From contig JAGKWR010000012.1 in NCBI GenBank assembly GCA_021151765.1, positions 31,876 through 95,875 of the forward strand: a stretch of DNA of 64,000 nucleotides. Reading direction: 5' to 3'. The translations under genes and the position numbers were made by a program. Below are positions 26,498-35,248 of the stretch, piece by piece. Each line of letters starts with the position of its first letter. The stretch's first letter is position 1. The notes beneath the pieces are model-generated. The model was not told the origin of the DNA. It worked only from the letters and a program-made list of their open reading frames with translations, and did not search any database. This DNA is from Alphaproteobacteria bacterium. GTDB taxonomy: Bacteria; Pseudomonadota; Alphaproteobacteria; Rickettsiales; UBA1997.

Positions 26498-27394
26498 ATG
26501 CAGTTAGAATATTTGCGTAGTTTTTTAGAAGTATATCGTACCAGCTCCTTAACACAGGCATCTCGCAACCTAAATCTAACACAGCCAGCTATCTCAAATC
26601 ACATAAAATCTCTAGAAAGTGCTATTGGAAAACCTCTTTTTCAGAGAGTTGGGCGCGGAGTTATTCCCACGCCAGTTGCAGATGAAATAGCGCACTCCAT
26701 CTCATCTCCACTTGAAAGTCTCGAAAAAACCATTGGCTCTTTGAAAAAACATAACAGAGATATTGAAGGAACAGTTTATATTGCTGGTACTGGTGAATTT
26801 ATACAATTCGCTGCGACTAAAATTGTTTCAGATCTTTTACCTTTAGATATACGTTTACGAATTCGTCCAGGATATAGAGAATGTATAATTGAGGGTCTTG
26901 AGAAGGGTGAAATTGATCTAGCTTTTTTATCCGATCCTTTCAAACCAGATATTTACGATCACAAAATTATCACTACTGAATCACTTATTGCCGTTTCATC
27001 TCCCGAATGGGCTAAAAAACATTTTGAAAGCTGTCATAAAGCTGAGACTTTGATAGATAAACCTGTTATTGCTTACGATGAAGAATTATATCTGGTTAAT
27101 AAGTTTTTTAAAGAACTGCTTAATAAAAATTATGAAAAATCTCCTATCGTAACCGTTCATGATCTTAGAATTGTTATGGAATTTGTATTAAAAGGTCATG
27201 GTTTCTCGGTCTTACCAGATTACTTATGTCATAAAGCATTCTTAAAAAAGAAACTGGTGCAACTGATTGATAGAGAGAATAACCCAAAAAATAACATATA
27301 TTTAGTTTGTCCCAAAAGTAAGCTGAGAGATTCTCGTATTGTTTTTGTTAAAAACTACATTGAGAAAAATTTTGAGAAATACTCTAAATTCTAG
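26498..27394 (+). CDS. LysR-family transcriptional regulator
   Basis: 298 residues, normal LTTR length. The N-terminal winged helix-turn-helix is MQLEYLRSFLEVYRTSSLTQ onwards, with ASRNLNLTQPAISNHIKSLE as recognition region and GKPLFQRVGRGVIPTPVADEIA after it. The effector-binding domain follows from about residue 90, with VYIAGTGEFIQF, DLAFLSDPF and GHGFSVLPDYL. It probably controls the divergent SRPBCC gene and itself through the 237-bp shared intergenic region. Effector unknown. The stop is 14 bp before the dat tail remnant. Confidence 0.93.
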   Translation: MQLEYLRSFLEVYRTSSLTQASRNLNLTQPAISNHIKSLESAIGKPLFQRVGRGVIPTPVADEIAHSISSPLESLEKTIGSLKKHNRDIEGTVYIAGTGEFIQFAATKIVSDLLPLDIRLRIRPGYRECIIEGLEKGEIDLAFLSDPFKPDIYDHKIITTESLIAVSSPEWAKKHFESCHKAETLIDKPVIAYDEELYLVNKFFKELLNKNYEKSPIVTVHDLRIVMEFVLKGHGFSVLPDYLCHKAFLKKKLVQLIDRENNPKNNIYLVCPKSKLRDSRIVFVKNYIEKNFEKYSKF

Positions 27395-27408
27395 CCATAA
27401 TTGATTCC

Positions 27409-27447
27409 AAGATTCTGAGTGCAGAATATCAGAAATTTATCGGCTAA
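27409..27447 (+). pseudogene. Remnant of a dat 3' end (12 codons plus stop)
   Basis: Thirteen codons here encode KILSAEYQKFIG and a stop, identical in protein to the end of dat at 25578-25616. The DNA differs at five positions, all synonymous third or first codon positions (AAA/AAG, TTG/CTG, AGC/AGT, TAC/TAT, CAA/CAG). The preceding sequence is not recognisable as dat. This is a 39-bp direct repeat with coding-type divergence, and it overlaps the 3' end of the convergent exonuclease gene. Confidence 0.85.
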
Positions 27448-28246
27448 GTTCGCCTAAAAATTCCGCAAAATGGGGCTTTGTTTTTGAGTTCTTTTCCAAG
27501 AATTCAATCAAAGCTTCTTTTGCTTTGTGAAAGCCTTCTTTGGTGATCGATCCGGTGTGATGTTGATACACCAAATACAGCAAATAAGTGTTGATCACGT
27601 CAGTCTCGCAATAGTTGCGAATTTCTTCCAGCTTGCCGGCATCATACATTTCCAAAACTTGCGAACCATCAACGCCGATTTTCCCCGGCAAACCAAAGGC
27701 GGCGCAAAGTTCATTCATTTTTACTTTTGCTGAAGCGCCGAAATCAGAAAAGGCATCGGCCAAATCGCAATGCCAATCTAGCGAATATTTCTGATTATAA
27801 TTATTCCATTTATCGCCTGATTTATAAAGCCACGCCGCTTCAACTTCATGCTTCATCGCTGCATATTTCAGAACCGGTAAGTCAAAATTTTTGCCGTTAA
27901 AACTAACTAAACGTGAAGAATGTTTTTTCAGATGCGCAAAAAATCCTTTGACCAAATCCGCTTCCAAACTTGTTAAATCACCGCCCGAACGAATATCTTT
28001 AATACGATAAAATTCTTGGCCGTTGAAATCGCGAACAATTTCTGCTTCCAAAAAACTAATGCAAACCACTTGCCAGAAGGGTTGGCGCAAAAAAGAATTT
28101 TTTCCTTCAGTAATTTTCAGATGATAATCCGTCAAAGCTTGGCGTAACTCATTTTGATCCTCTGTTTGCAAATCAAGTAATCGCTTGGCGGCCAATGTGT
28201 CAGGAATTGTCTCAATGTCAAAAATGAAAAGATTTTGGTGTTGCAT
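27437..28246 (-). CDS. Predicted 3'-5' exonuclease related to the PolB exonuclease domain
   Basis: 269 residues. DnaQ-like fold: exonuclease motif I LFIFDIETIPDT at residue 8, motif II LVSFNGKNFDLPVLKYAAM near 113, a central YSLDWHCDLADAFSDFG, KMNELCAAFGLPGK, and motif III RNYCETDVINTYLLYLVY near 215, containing the metal-binding aspartates. This matches the COG3298-type family of free-standing PolB-like exonucleases. Substrate unknown; probably DNA or RNA repair/processing. The last codons lie within the dat tail remnant. Confidence 0.88.
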   Translation of the reverse strand: MQHQNLFIFDIETIPDTLAAKRLLDLQTEDQNELRQALTDYHLKITEGKNSFLRQPFWQVVCISFLEAEIVRDFNGQEFYRIKDIRSGGDLTSLEADLVKGFFAHLKKHSSRLVSFNGKNFDLPVLKYAAMKHEVEAAWLYKSGDKWNNYNQKYSLDWHCDLADAFSDFGASAKVKMNELCAAFGLPGKIGVDGSQVLEMYDAGKLEEIRNYCETDVINTYLLYLVYQHHTGSITKEGFHKAKEALIEFLEKNSKTKPHFAEFLGELSR

Positions 28247-28314
28247 TTAAGTCTCGTAAATTAAATTTTATTGCGTGCTTTTAAACCTCTTAAGAACTTT
28301 CAAAATAGCAAAAA

Positions 28315-29283
28315 ATGCAAGCGATTATTCTAGCAAAAACTGGCGATGCCGGCAATTTAAAAATCAAAAAAGTTGACGATCCAAAACCAGCAAAGAACGA
28401 AGTATTAATCCGCCACAGTGCAATTGGTGTGAATTTTTTCGACATCGCTTACCGCAAAGGTCAATATAAAGTTGACAGTTTGCCGACAATTTTAGGTTCT
28501 GAAGGTTGCGGAATTATCGAGGCAGTTGGCCCTGGTGTAACTGATTTTAAAGTTGGAGATCGTGTCGCTTATGCCACCGGCCCAATTGGTTCTTATGCTG
28601 AAAAAAGAGTTATCCATCAACATCATTTGGTTGTGCCGCCAAGCACTTTAAGCGATATCCAAGTTGCTGGTTCTTTGATGAAAGGTTTAACAGCACACGC
28701 TTTGTTGCATCGTGTTTACATCGCTACTCGCGCTAAAAAAATCTTGGTTCACGCTGCAGCTGGTGGTGTTGGCCACATTTTATGCCAATGGGCAAAAGCT
28801 TTAGGAATTGAAGTAATTGGAACTGTTAGTAGCGACGAAAAGATCATCCCAGCACGCGGATTTGGCTGCGCTCATGTCATAAATTACAAAGAAAAAAATT
28901 TCGTCGAAGAAGTAGCAAAAATTACTAATCATGGCGGCGTTGGTTTGGTGTATGACTCGGTTGGTCACGATACGTTGGAAAAATCGCTAGAATGCTTGTG
29001 GCCAATGGGAATGTGCGTTTCTTTTGGCGAATCTTCGGGCAAAACTGAAAAGCTCAATCTCGATCATTTAGTTGCCAATTCTTTGTATTTAACACGCCCA
29101 ACAATGGCGATGTATAAAGCCAATCGCATCGAGTTGGCATTGTCTGCTAACGAAGTTTTCGCAGCCTTGAATCAAGGAATTATAAAACCGCAAATCACGG
29201 TCTTTAATTTCAAAGACTTCAAAAAAGCCCACGAAACTATCGAAAACCGTAAAAATATCGGCTCAATCGTTTTGAAATTCTAA
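28315..29283 (+). CDS. NADPH:quinone oxidoreductase (zeta-crystallin/MDR family)
   Basis: 322 residues. GroES-like N-terminal domain with GVNFFDIAYRKGQYKVDSLP and LGSEGCGIIEAVGPGVTDFKVGDRVAY; the Rossmann NADPH site ILVHAAAGGVGHILCQWAKA near residue 145; GLVYDSVGHDTLEKSLECL; and a C-terminal FKDFKKAHETIENRKNIGSIVLKF. No zinc ligands, as in quinone reductases. Ends 1 bp before the convergent lolC/E gene. Confidence 0.92.
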   Translation: MQAIILAKTGDAGNLKIKKVDDPKPAKNEVLIRHSAIGVNFFDIAYRKGQYKVDSLPTILGSEGCGIIEAVGPGVTDFKVGDRVAYATGPIGSYAEKRVIHQHHLVVPPSTLSDIQVAGSLMKGLTAHALLHRVYIATRAKKILVHAAAGGVGHILCQWAKALGIEVIGTVSSDEKIIPARGFGCAHVINYKEKNFVEEVAKITNHGGVGLVYDSVGHDTLEKSLECLWPMGMCVSFGESSGKTEKLNLDHLVANSLYLTRPTMAMYKANRIELALSANEVFAALNQGIIKPQITVFNFKDFKKAHETIENRKNIGSIVLKF

Positions 29284-29284
29284 A

Positions 29285-30535
29285 TTATTCGTAACGCAAA
29301 ATCTCTGCCGGATTCGCTTTGCTGGCTTTGTAGGCCGGATAAAGCGTGGCCAAGAATGAAATCACCAAAGCCATTCCCACAATCAAAACCACGTCAGAAA
29401 CAAAAACTTTCGATGGCAAAGTTGAAAGGAAATAAATCGCCGGATTGAATAAAGTCGCGTCAGTTACAGATTCCAGCCACAATTTGATGTTGTTGATATT
29501 CATCGAAAACAACACGCCGATTATAAAACCCAAGAAAGTTCCAACCACACCAATTGACGAGCCGCAAATCAAGAAAATACGCATCACCGAACCCTTCGTC
29601 ATACCAAGAGTACGTAGCAACGCGATGTTTTTATTTTTGTCATTCACCAACATAATCATGCTGGAAATGATGTTGAAAGCGGCGACTAAAATTATCAAAG
29701 TCAGAATCAAAAACATCACTGTGCTTTCAACTTTAAGCGCATCGATAAAACCAGCGTTGGATTGCTGCCAATCTACAGCATAAAGGTCAGAAGAGTTGGC
29801 TAGAATTTTATAAATCGACCATTTGATCTCATCCAATTTTGTCGGATCTTCGACAAAAACTTCAACGCCGGAAGCCGCGTCCGCAAAGCGAAAATGAATT
29901 TGCGCCATTTCATAATTCAAGAAAACTGTCGTCGAATCATATTCATAAAGACCCGATTCAAAAACACCGCCCAACTTGTAAGTTTTAATACGCGGAATCG
30001 CGCCCACCAAAGTTTCCGCAGTTTCTGCCGAAATAATTTTTACTGGATCACCAATTTTTAAACCCAAATTTTGCGCCATCGCCGCGCCCATCAAAACCGA
30101 GTTGGGATCTGTAATCGACTCGATCGTTCCCGCCGTAATATTTTGCGAAATCAACTTTTTATTTTGTAAATCTTCTACCTTCACCGACTTAATCAACCCG
30201 CCCAAATTGCGGCTGCGCGACGACATCATCGCCTGACTTTCAATAATCGGATTGGCATATTTGACACCCGAAATTTTCTTCACCTCGTCAACCACAGCCT
30301 GATAATCGTGCATTTGCCCCGCTTTGCTATAAATCGTCAAATGCGAATTCACCCCCAAAATGCGATTCACCAACTCATAACGAAAACCATTCATCACCGA
30401 CATCACCACAATCAAAGTCGCCACACCAATCATTATCCCCACAAACGAAAAGATAGCCGTAATCGAGATAAATCCTTCCTTACGCTTTGATTTGAGATAG
30501 CGGAAAGCGATTAGAAATTCGAGTTTTGAGAACAT
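29285..30535 (-). CDS. lolE: Lipoprotein-releasing ABC transporter permease LolC/LolE
   Basis: 416 residues. FtsX-like topology: one membrane segment at about 25-48, a large periplasmic domain, then three C-terminal segments (about 270-300, 315-345, 375-405). N-terminal FLIAFRYLKSKRKEGFISITAIFSFVGIMIGVATLIVVMSVMNGF-type start and C-terminal ATLYPAYKASKANPAEILRYE are LolC/E signatures. It extracts lipoproteins from the inner membrane with LolD, which is not adjacent. Alphaproteobacteria typically have a single LolC/E hybrid; the symbol lolE is used by convention. Confidence 0.9.
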   Translation of the reverse strand: MFSKLEFLIAFRYLKSKRKEGFISITAIFSFVGIMIGVATLIVVMSVMNGFRYELVNRILGVNSHLTIYSKAGQMHDYQAVVDEVKKISGVKYANPIIESQAMMSSRSRNLGGLIKSVKVEDLQNKKLISQNITAGTIESITDPNSVLMGAAMAQNLGLKIGDPVKIISAETAETLVGAIPRIKTYKLGGVFESGLYEYDSTTVFLNYEMAQIHFRFADAASGVEVFVEDPTKLDEIKWSIYKILANSSDLYAVDWQQSNAGFIDALKVESTVMFLILTLIILVAAFNIISSMIMLVNDKNKNIALLRTLGMTKGSVMRIFLICGSSIGVVGTFLGFIIGVLFSMNINNIKLWLESVTDATLFNPAIYFLSTLPSKVFVSDVVLIVGMALVISFLATLYPAYKASKANPAEILRYE

Positions 30536-30617
30536 TTTTTAAGAATTTAAGTTGTGAGAATTTTCCTGATTTTGGCTTGTTGGATTTAAAAGTTCTTCAA
30601 TCATTTTAAAGATTATT

Positions 30618-30644
30618 GTCATATTGAGCGAAGCGAAATATCTC
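30618..30644. repeat. Dispersed-repeat-like motif (GAGCGAAGCGAA type)
   Basis: GTCATATTGAGCGAAGCG followed by AAATATCTC resembles a short dispersed motif (consensus like GTCATTCTGAGCGAAGCGAA) seen in many bacterial genomes. Only one copy occurs here, in the 142-bp gap between lolC/E and fic. Its outer ATATT and AATAT can pair. Confidence 0.5.
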
Positions 30645-30677
30645 GATAAATTTACAAAAAAACTATAGACCACACTA

Positions 30678-31436
30678 TTAGACCATCACTTCAGACATAG
30701 CTTGTTTTATCGCGCCTAGCATGAATTCAATAAAGAGAGTTGAATCGCCAGCTTTGTCGCAAGCGCCTAGAGCTTGGTAGTATTGTTCTTGCTGTTGATG
30801 AACAACTGTTTCGACAGGAAGATGTGCTAGAAGCGGTTGCCACTTACTTAAAATCAAGCTTTGCCATAATCTACCCATACGGCCGTTACCGTCAGAAAAA
30901 GGGTGAATGAATTCAAATTCGTAGTGAAAAACGCAGCTGACGATTAGCGGATGAGTTTCCGTTTTATCTAACCAATCAAGCAATTCTTGCATTAAATATG
31001 GCACACGATCTGCGGGTGGCGCCATATGAATTAAGGTTTTGTCTTTGTAAATACCAACTGCAGTGCTGCGAAATTTTCCGGCTTCATCAACCAAGCTGCG
31101 CATCAAAATTTCGTGAGCTCTCAGCAAATCATCAATACTTGAAGAATTCCAATTTGGCATTTCTTCATAAGCCAGAATGGCATTTTGAACTTCTTTTACT
31201 TCACGCGGGCTTCCTAAAACTGGCTTGCCTTCAATTACCGTGCTAACTTGCTTCTCAGTTAAGCTGTTATTTTCAATCGCAAGTGAAGCGTGAATTGTAC
31301 GGATACGATTGTTGCGACGCAGTTGTGGATTAAGATTTCCTCCTGTTTCAGCCGACCATCGACCAAGCATTTCCGCAATCTCCGCAACTGATTTTAGAAT
31401 TGAGTTATTGATCGTAAATGGTGGCTGATAAGTCAT
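30678..31436 (-). CDS. Fic-domain protein (class II, N-terminal inhibitory motif)
   Basis: 252 residues. The Fic active-site loop is FIHPFSDGNGRMGRLWQSLI, with catalytic H178 and the full HPFx[D/E]GNGRxxR pattern. The inhibitory motif [S/T]xxxE[G/N] is SLAIEN at residues 51-56, placing it in class II (inhibitory helix before the Fic core). Such enzymes usually AMPylate proteins. Many relatives are about 330-380 residues and end in a winged-helix domain; this one stops soon after the Fic core. The ATG follows the FNR stop directly (TAAATG), so it is translationally coupled to the oxidoreductase. It could be a housekeeping modifier, a toxin or an effector. Confidence 0.9.
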   Translation of the reverse strand: MTYQPPFTINNSILKSVAEIAEMLGRWSAETGGNLNPQLRRNNRIRTIHASLAIENNSLTEKQVSTVIEGKPVLGSPREVKEVQNAILAYEEMPNWNSSSIDDLLRAHEILMRSLVDEAGKFRSTAVGIYKDKTLIHMAPPADRVPYLMQELLDWLDKTETHPLIVSCVFHYEFEFIHPFSDGNGRMGRLWQSLILSKWQPLLAHLPVETVVHQQQEQYYQALGACDKAGDSTLFIEFMLGAIKQAMSEVMV

Positions 31437-32444
31437 TTAAGAAACGCCTTTACTCGTTGAATACTCAAAATGGAAAAGCTGATCTGGATGGACGATTTTG
31501 TGCATGTCGTGAGCGGCAGAAGCGGCTTCGGCGAAACCGGTTAAGATCAACTTCAATTTATTTTTGTAAGTGGCAATGTCGCCGATGGCGTAAACACCTT
31601 CGATTGAAGTGCGCATGGTTGCTGGATCAACTTCGATGTGATTTTTTGTAAGATTCAAACCCCAATCGGCAATCGGGCCAAGTTCCATCGCAAGGCCGAA
31701 AAATGGCAATAAATAATCAGCTTCGAGTTTTTTTACATTGCCGTCAAAATCTTTAACCACAACATTTTCGAGCTTGCCGTCTGTGCCTTCCAAGCCTTCA
31801 AGTTGGAATGGAATTACCATTTCAATTTTGCCTTCTGCGGCCAATTTTTTCATTTGATCGGCACTTTCTGGCGCACAACGGAATTTGTCGCGACGATGCA
31901 CCACATAAACTTTTGCGGCAATGTCAGCCAAACTTAAAGCCCAATCAACAGCAGAATCTCCGCCGCCAGCAATCACAACTTTTTTACCCGCAAATTCTGA
32001 TTTATTACGCACCGCGTAGAAAACTGATTTTCCTTCAAATTCTTCCAAGCCTTGAAGCGGCGGACGGTTAGGGCCGAATGCGCCACAGCCAGCAGCAATT
32101 ACCACCGCTTTGCAGTTAATTTCGGTATTTTTAGAAGTGCTAACAGTGAAAGTTCCGTCAGAATTTTTGACAAATTTTTCGACACGTTGATTCAAATGAT
32201 AAACTGGCGAAAACGGCGCGGCTTGGGCTTCAAGCTGTTCAATTAATTGTGACGCCAAAACTTTTGGATGAGCCGGAATGTCATAAATTGGTTTTTCTGG
32301 ATAAAGTGCGGTGCATTGTCCGCCGATGATTTCAAGCGTGTCAATTACGTGTGATTTAATTTTCAGCATGCCAGCTTCAAATACTGAAAATAAACCAGCT
32401 GGGCCAGCGCCAATAATAACCAAATCAGTTGAGTGAGTTGTCAT
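31437..32444 (-). CDS. Ferredoxin--NADP reductase, thioredoxin-reductase-like type
   Basis: 335 residues. FAD site DLVIIGAGPAGLFSVFEAG at the N-terminus, IIGGQCTALYPEKPIYDIP, the NADPH site KKVVIAGGGDSAVDWALSLA, VHRRDKFRCAPES, and IEGVYAIGDIATYKNKLKLI near the C-terminus. There is no CxxC active site, so it is the TrxR-like ferredoxin/flavodoxin-NADP reductase group rather than thioredoxin reductase. It supplies or withdraws electrons from ferredoxin. The fic gene follows without a gap. Confidence 0.9.
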   Translation of the reverse strand: MTTHSTDLVIIGAGPAGLFSVFEAGMLKIKSHVIDTLEIIGGQCTALYPEKPIYDIPAHPKVLASQLIEQLEAQAAPFSPVYHLNQRVEKFVKNSDGTFTVSTSKNTEINCKAVVIAAGCGAFGPNRPPLQGLEEFEGKSVFYAVRNKSEFAGKKVVIAGGGDSAVDWALSLADIAAKVYVVHRRDKFRCAPESADQMKKLAAEGKIEMVIPFQLEGLEGTDGKLENVVVKDFDGNVKKLEADYLLPFFGLAMELGPIADWGLNLTKNHIEVDPATMRTSIEGVYAIGDIATYKNKLKLILTGFAEAASAAHDMHKIVHPDQLFHFEYSTSKGVS

Positions 32445-32585
32445 AAAATTGAAATTTATTGAGGGAAATTTTTCGTCAAATTATTTCGCCGCAGCGCAAA
32501 ACACAAGCCCGCAAATCAAAGATTGCATTTGAAATTGAAGACAAATAATTTGCGCTCTCTTATTTTTCACCAAAAACTGATAACC

Positions 32586-32834
32586 ATGAACACTACGCTT
32601 ATGTCAGGACATTATTTCAATAATCCAATCAAAATTCTTCATCGTTTGAGAGATGCTGGGTTCACAGAAAAACAAGCTGAAGCTCAGCTTGAGATAATCA
32701 GTGATTGCATTGAACACGGAGTTGCGACAAAAAAAGATCTGAAAGAATTGGAACTGAGAATGACAATAAAAACCGCTACAATTGTTGCATCAATCGTTGG
32801 ATTTTTTTCATTATTGGAAAAATTCATAAAATAG
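32586..32834 (+). CDS. Small coiled-coil protein with C-terminal membrane anchor (DUF1640-like)
   Basis: 82 residues from the ATG at 32586; a longer frame from 32523 is possible. Layout: FNNPIKILHRLRDAGFTEKQAEAQLEIISDC, then VATKKDLKELELRM, and a C-terminal hydrophobic segment IVASIVGFFSLLEKFI. This is the pattern of short bacterial CCDC90/DUF1640-type coiled-coil proteins, which are common next to mobile or accessory genes. Function unknown. Confidence 0.65.
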   Translation: MNTTLMSGHYFNNPIKILHRLRDAGFTEKQAEAQLEIISDCIEHGVATKKDLKELELRMTIKTATIVASIVGFFSLLEKFIK

Positions 32835-32932
32835 AATTTCACCACTAGCCCAAATCGGCGAGCCCGCCTTGGCTTGATTCTCAAGCTCTCATTTGTTGCA
32901 AAGCCTTGCACAAACTTTAATAAAAACAAAAA

Positions 32933-35248
32933 ATGTTACAAACTGCAAACCTAGGTTTTCCTAGAATTGGCGCTAATCGCGAATTGAAAAAAGCTATCGA
33001 AAGCTATTGGAAAAAAGCCCCGTCTGCGCATAGCGCGACAGAAACAAATTTTTCTGCCGCTGACTTACAAAAAGCCGCTGCCGAAATTCGCGCTATTAAC
33101 TGGCAAAAGCAAAAAGCTGCTGGTTTAAATTTTATCCCTTCAAACGACTTTTCGTTTTACGATCACATTTTAGATGCCCAAGCTTTGTTTGGCGCTGTTC
33201 CTGATCGTTTCAAATTCGCTGGCGGAAATGTGGATCTTGATCTTTATTTCTCAATGGCTCGCGGCGCGCAACGTGACGGCGTTGACGTTACTGCGATGGA
33301 AATGACCAAGTGGTTCGATACTAACTACCACTACATCGTTGCTGAATTCAAAAAAGGTCAACAATTCAAAATCTCATCAAGCAAAATTTTTGATGAATAT
33401 TTGGAAGCTAAAAACTTAGGAATTGAAACTCGCCCAGTTGTTATCGGCCCAGTTTCTTTCTTGCTTTTGGGTAAATCAGTTGATGGTTCAAACAAACTTG
33501 ATTTGCTTGATAATCTTTTGGCTGCTTACCGCGAATTATTCACAAAATTAGCTGCTCTTGGCGTGAAAGATGTACAAATCGACGAACCTTATTTGGTTAC
33601 TGATTTGTCAGCTGAGGCGCAAAAAGCTTACACTTCTGCTTACAGCAAAATCAAAGAATTCGCTGGTTCAATCAAATTACACTTAGCAACTTATTTCGAC
33701 ACTTTAGGCGAAAATACTGATCTAGCTTTCAGCCTTGGAACTGCTTCAGTTCACGTTGATTTAGTTCGCGCTGCTGATCAATTAGACGCTGCTCTTAACG
33801 CCGTTAAAGCTGATCAAATTTTGTCAGTTGGTGTAGTTGATGGCCGTAATATTTGGATCAACAACTTCGAAAATTCAGTTGCTGTTGTTAAAAAAGCGAC
33901 TGCAAAACTTGGCGCTTCTCGCGTGTTGGTTGCTCCTTCATGTTCTTTGATTCACACGCCAGTTGATTTGGCGAACGAAACTTCGTTGGACGCTGAATTG
34001 AAATCTTGGTTATCTTTTGCCACTCAAAAACTTTCTGAAATTGTTGTTGTGGCCAAAGCTGCATCAAATCAAGAAGGCGAAGTTAAAGCTGAATTGGATG
34101 CCAACAAAGCTGCAGTTCAAGCGCGCAAAACTTCTGCAAGAATTCACAATGATGCGGTTAAACAACGCGTTGCTTCAATCACTGAAAGTTTGATCAACCG
34201 TAAAAGCGATTTTGCTACTCGTAAAAAAGTACAAAATTCACACATCAACTTGCCAATTTTGCCAACTACAACCATCGGTTCGTTCCCGCAAACTAAAGAA
34301 GTTCGTAAAAATCGTGCTGATTTCAAAGCCGGTAAAATTTCTGAAGCTGAATATAACAAATTCATCGAAGAAGAAACTATCCGCACTATCCGTTTCCAAG
34401 AAGAAATTGGCATCGACGTTTTAGTTCACGGTGAATTTGAACGTAACGACATGGTGGAATATTTCGGTGAACAATTAGCCGGTTTCTTTTTCACTAAAAA
34501 TGGTTGGGTTCAAAGCTATGGTTCACGTTGTGTAAAACCTCCGGTAATTTTCGGTGATGTTTCACGTCCAACTCCAATGACTGTTGCTTGGGCTGAATTT
34601 GCTCAAAGCCAAACTAAACAGATCATGAAAGGTATGTTGACTGGCCCAATCACCATTTTGCAATGGTCATTCGTTCGTGACGATCAGCCGCGCAAAGATA
34701 CTGCTTTGCAAATCGCTTTCGCAATTCGTGATGAGGTTTGTGATTTGGAAAAAGCTGGCATCAAAATCATTCAAATCGACGAAGCTGCTCTTCGCGAAGG
34801 TTTGCCAATTCGCCGTGCTAACTGGGAAACTTACTTGAAATGGGCTGTTGATGCTTTCAGAATCAGCGCTTCTGGCGTTGAAGATCGCACTCAAATTCAC
34901 ACTCACATGTGCTATTCTGAGTTCAACGACATCATCGCAGCAATTGCCGACATGGACGCTGATGTAATCTCAATTGAAACTTCACGTTCACAAATGGAAT
35001 TGCTCAATGCTTTCGTTAACTTCAAATATCCAAATGAAATTGGACCAGGCGTTTACGATATTCATAGCCCACGCGTTCCAAGCAAAGAAGAAATGGTTAA
35101 CCTTCTTCAAAAAGCTTTGGACGTTTTGAAAGCTGATCAAATTTGGGTAAATCCAGATTGCGGACTTAAAACTCGCGATTGGCCAGAAACTAAAGCCGCT
35201 TTGAAAGAAATGGTTGATGCAACTAAAGCTTTGAGAGCACAGTTGTAA
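32933..35248 (+). CDS. metE: Cobalamin-independent methionine synthase
   Basis: 771 residues, full length; it transfers a methyl group from 5-methyltetrahydropteroyl-triglutamate to homocysteine. N-terminal half begins NLGFPRIGANRELKKAIESYW; the C-terminal catalytic half has LPILPTTTIGSFPQTKEVR, IDVLVHGEFERNDMVEYFGE, IQIDEAALREGLP, and the zinc ligands in THMCYSEF, the Glu of ISIETSRSQMELL and the Cys in NPDCGLKTRDW. The gene is large and intact. No B12 or SAM riboswitch is apparent in the 98 bp upstream. MetE is uncommon in obligate intracellular Rickettsiales. Confidence 0.97.
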   Translation: MLQTANLGFPRIGANRELKKAIESYWKKAPSAHSATETNFSAADLQKAAAEIRAINWQKQKAAGLNFIPSNDFSFYDHILDAQALFGAVPDRFKFAGGNVDLDLYFSMARGAQRDGVDVTAMEMTKWFDTNYHYIVAEFKKGQQFKISSSKIFDEYLEAKNLGIETRPVVIGPVSFLLLGKSVDGSNKLDLLDNLLAAYRELFTKLAALGVKDVQIDEPYLVTDLSAEAQKAYTSAYSKIKEFAGSIKLHLATYFDTLGENTDLAFSLGTASVHVDLVRAADQLDAALNAVKADQILSVGVVDGRNIWINNFENSVAVVKKATAKLGASRVLVAPSCSLIHTPVDLANETSLDAELKSWLSFATQKLSEIVVVAKAASNQEGEVKAELDANKAAVQARKTSARIHNDAVKQRVASITESLINRKSDFATRKKVQNSHINLPILPTTTIGSFPQTKEVRKNRADFKAGKISEAEYNKFIEEETIRTIRFQEEIGIDVLVHGEFERNDMVEYFGEQLAGFFFTKNGWVQSYGSRCVKPPVIFGDVSRPTPMTVAWAEFAQSQTKQIMKGMLTGPITILQWSFVRDDQPRKDTALQIAFAIRDEVCDLEKAGIKIIQIDEAALREGLPIRRANWETYLKWAVDAFRISASGVEDRTQIHTHMCYSEFNDIIAAIADMDADVISIETSRSQMELLNAFVNFKYPNEIGPGVYDIHSPRVPSKEEMVNLLQKALDVLKADQIWVNPDCGLKTRDWPETKAALKEMVDATKALRAQL

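Noticed and set aside
25730..27394. LysR/SRPBCC segment as a complete mobile element
   Set aside because: No integrase, transposase or terminal inverted repeats; only the dat-tail duplication is seen, so I report it as a probable recombination event rather than an element.
32835..32932. Riboswitch upstream of metE
   Set aside because: The 98-bp gap shows no recognisable SAM, SAH or B12 riboswitch core.
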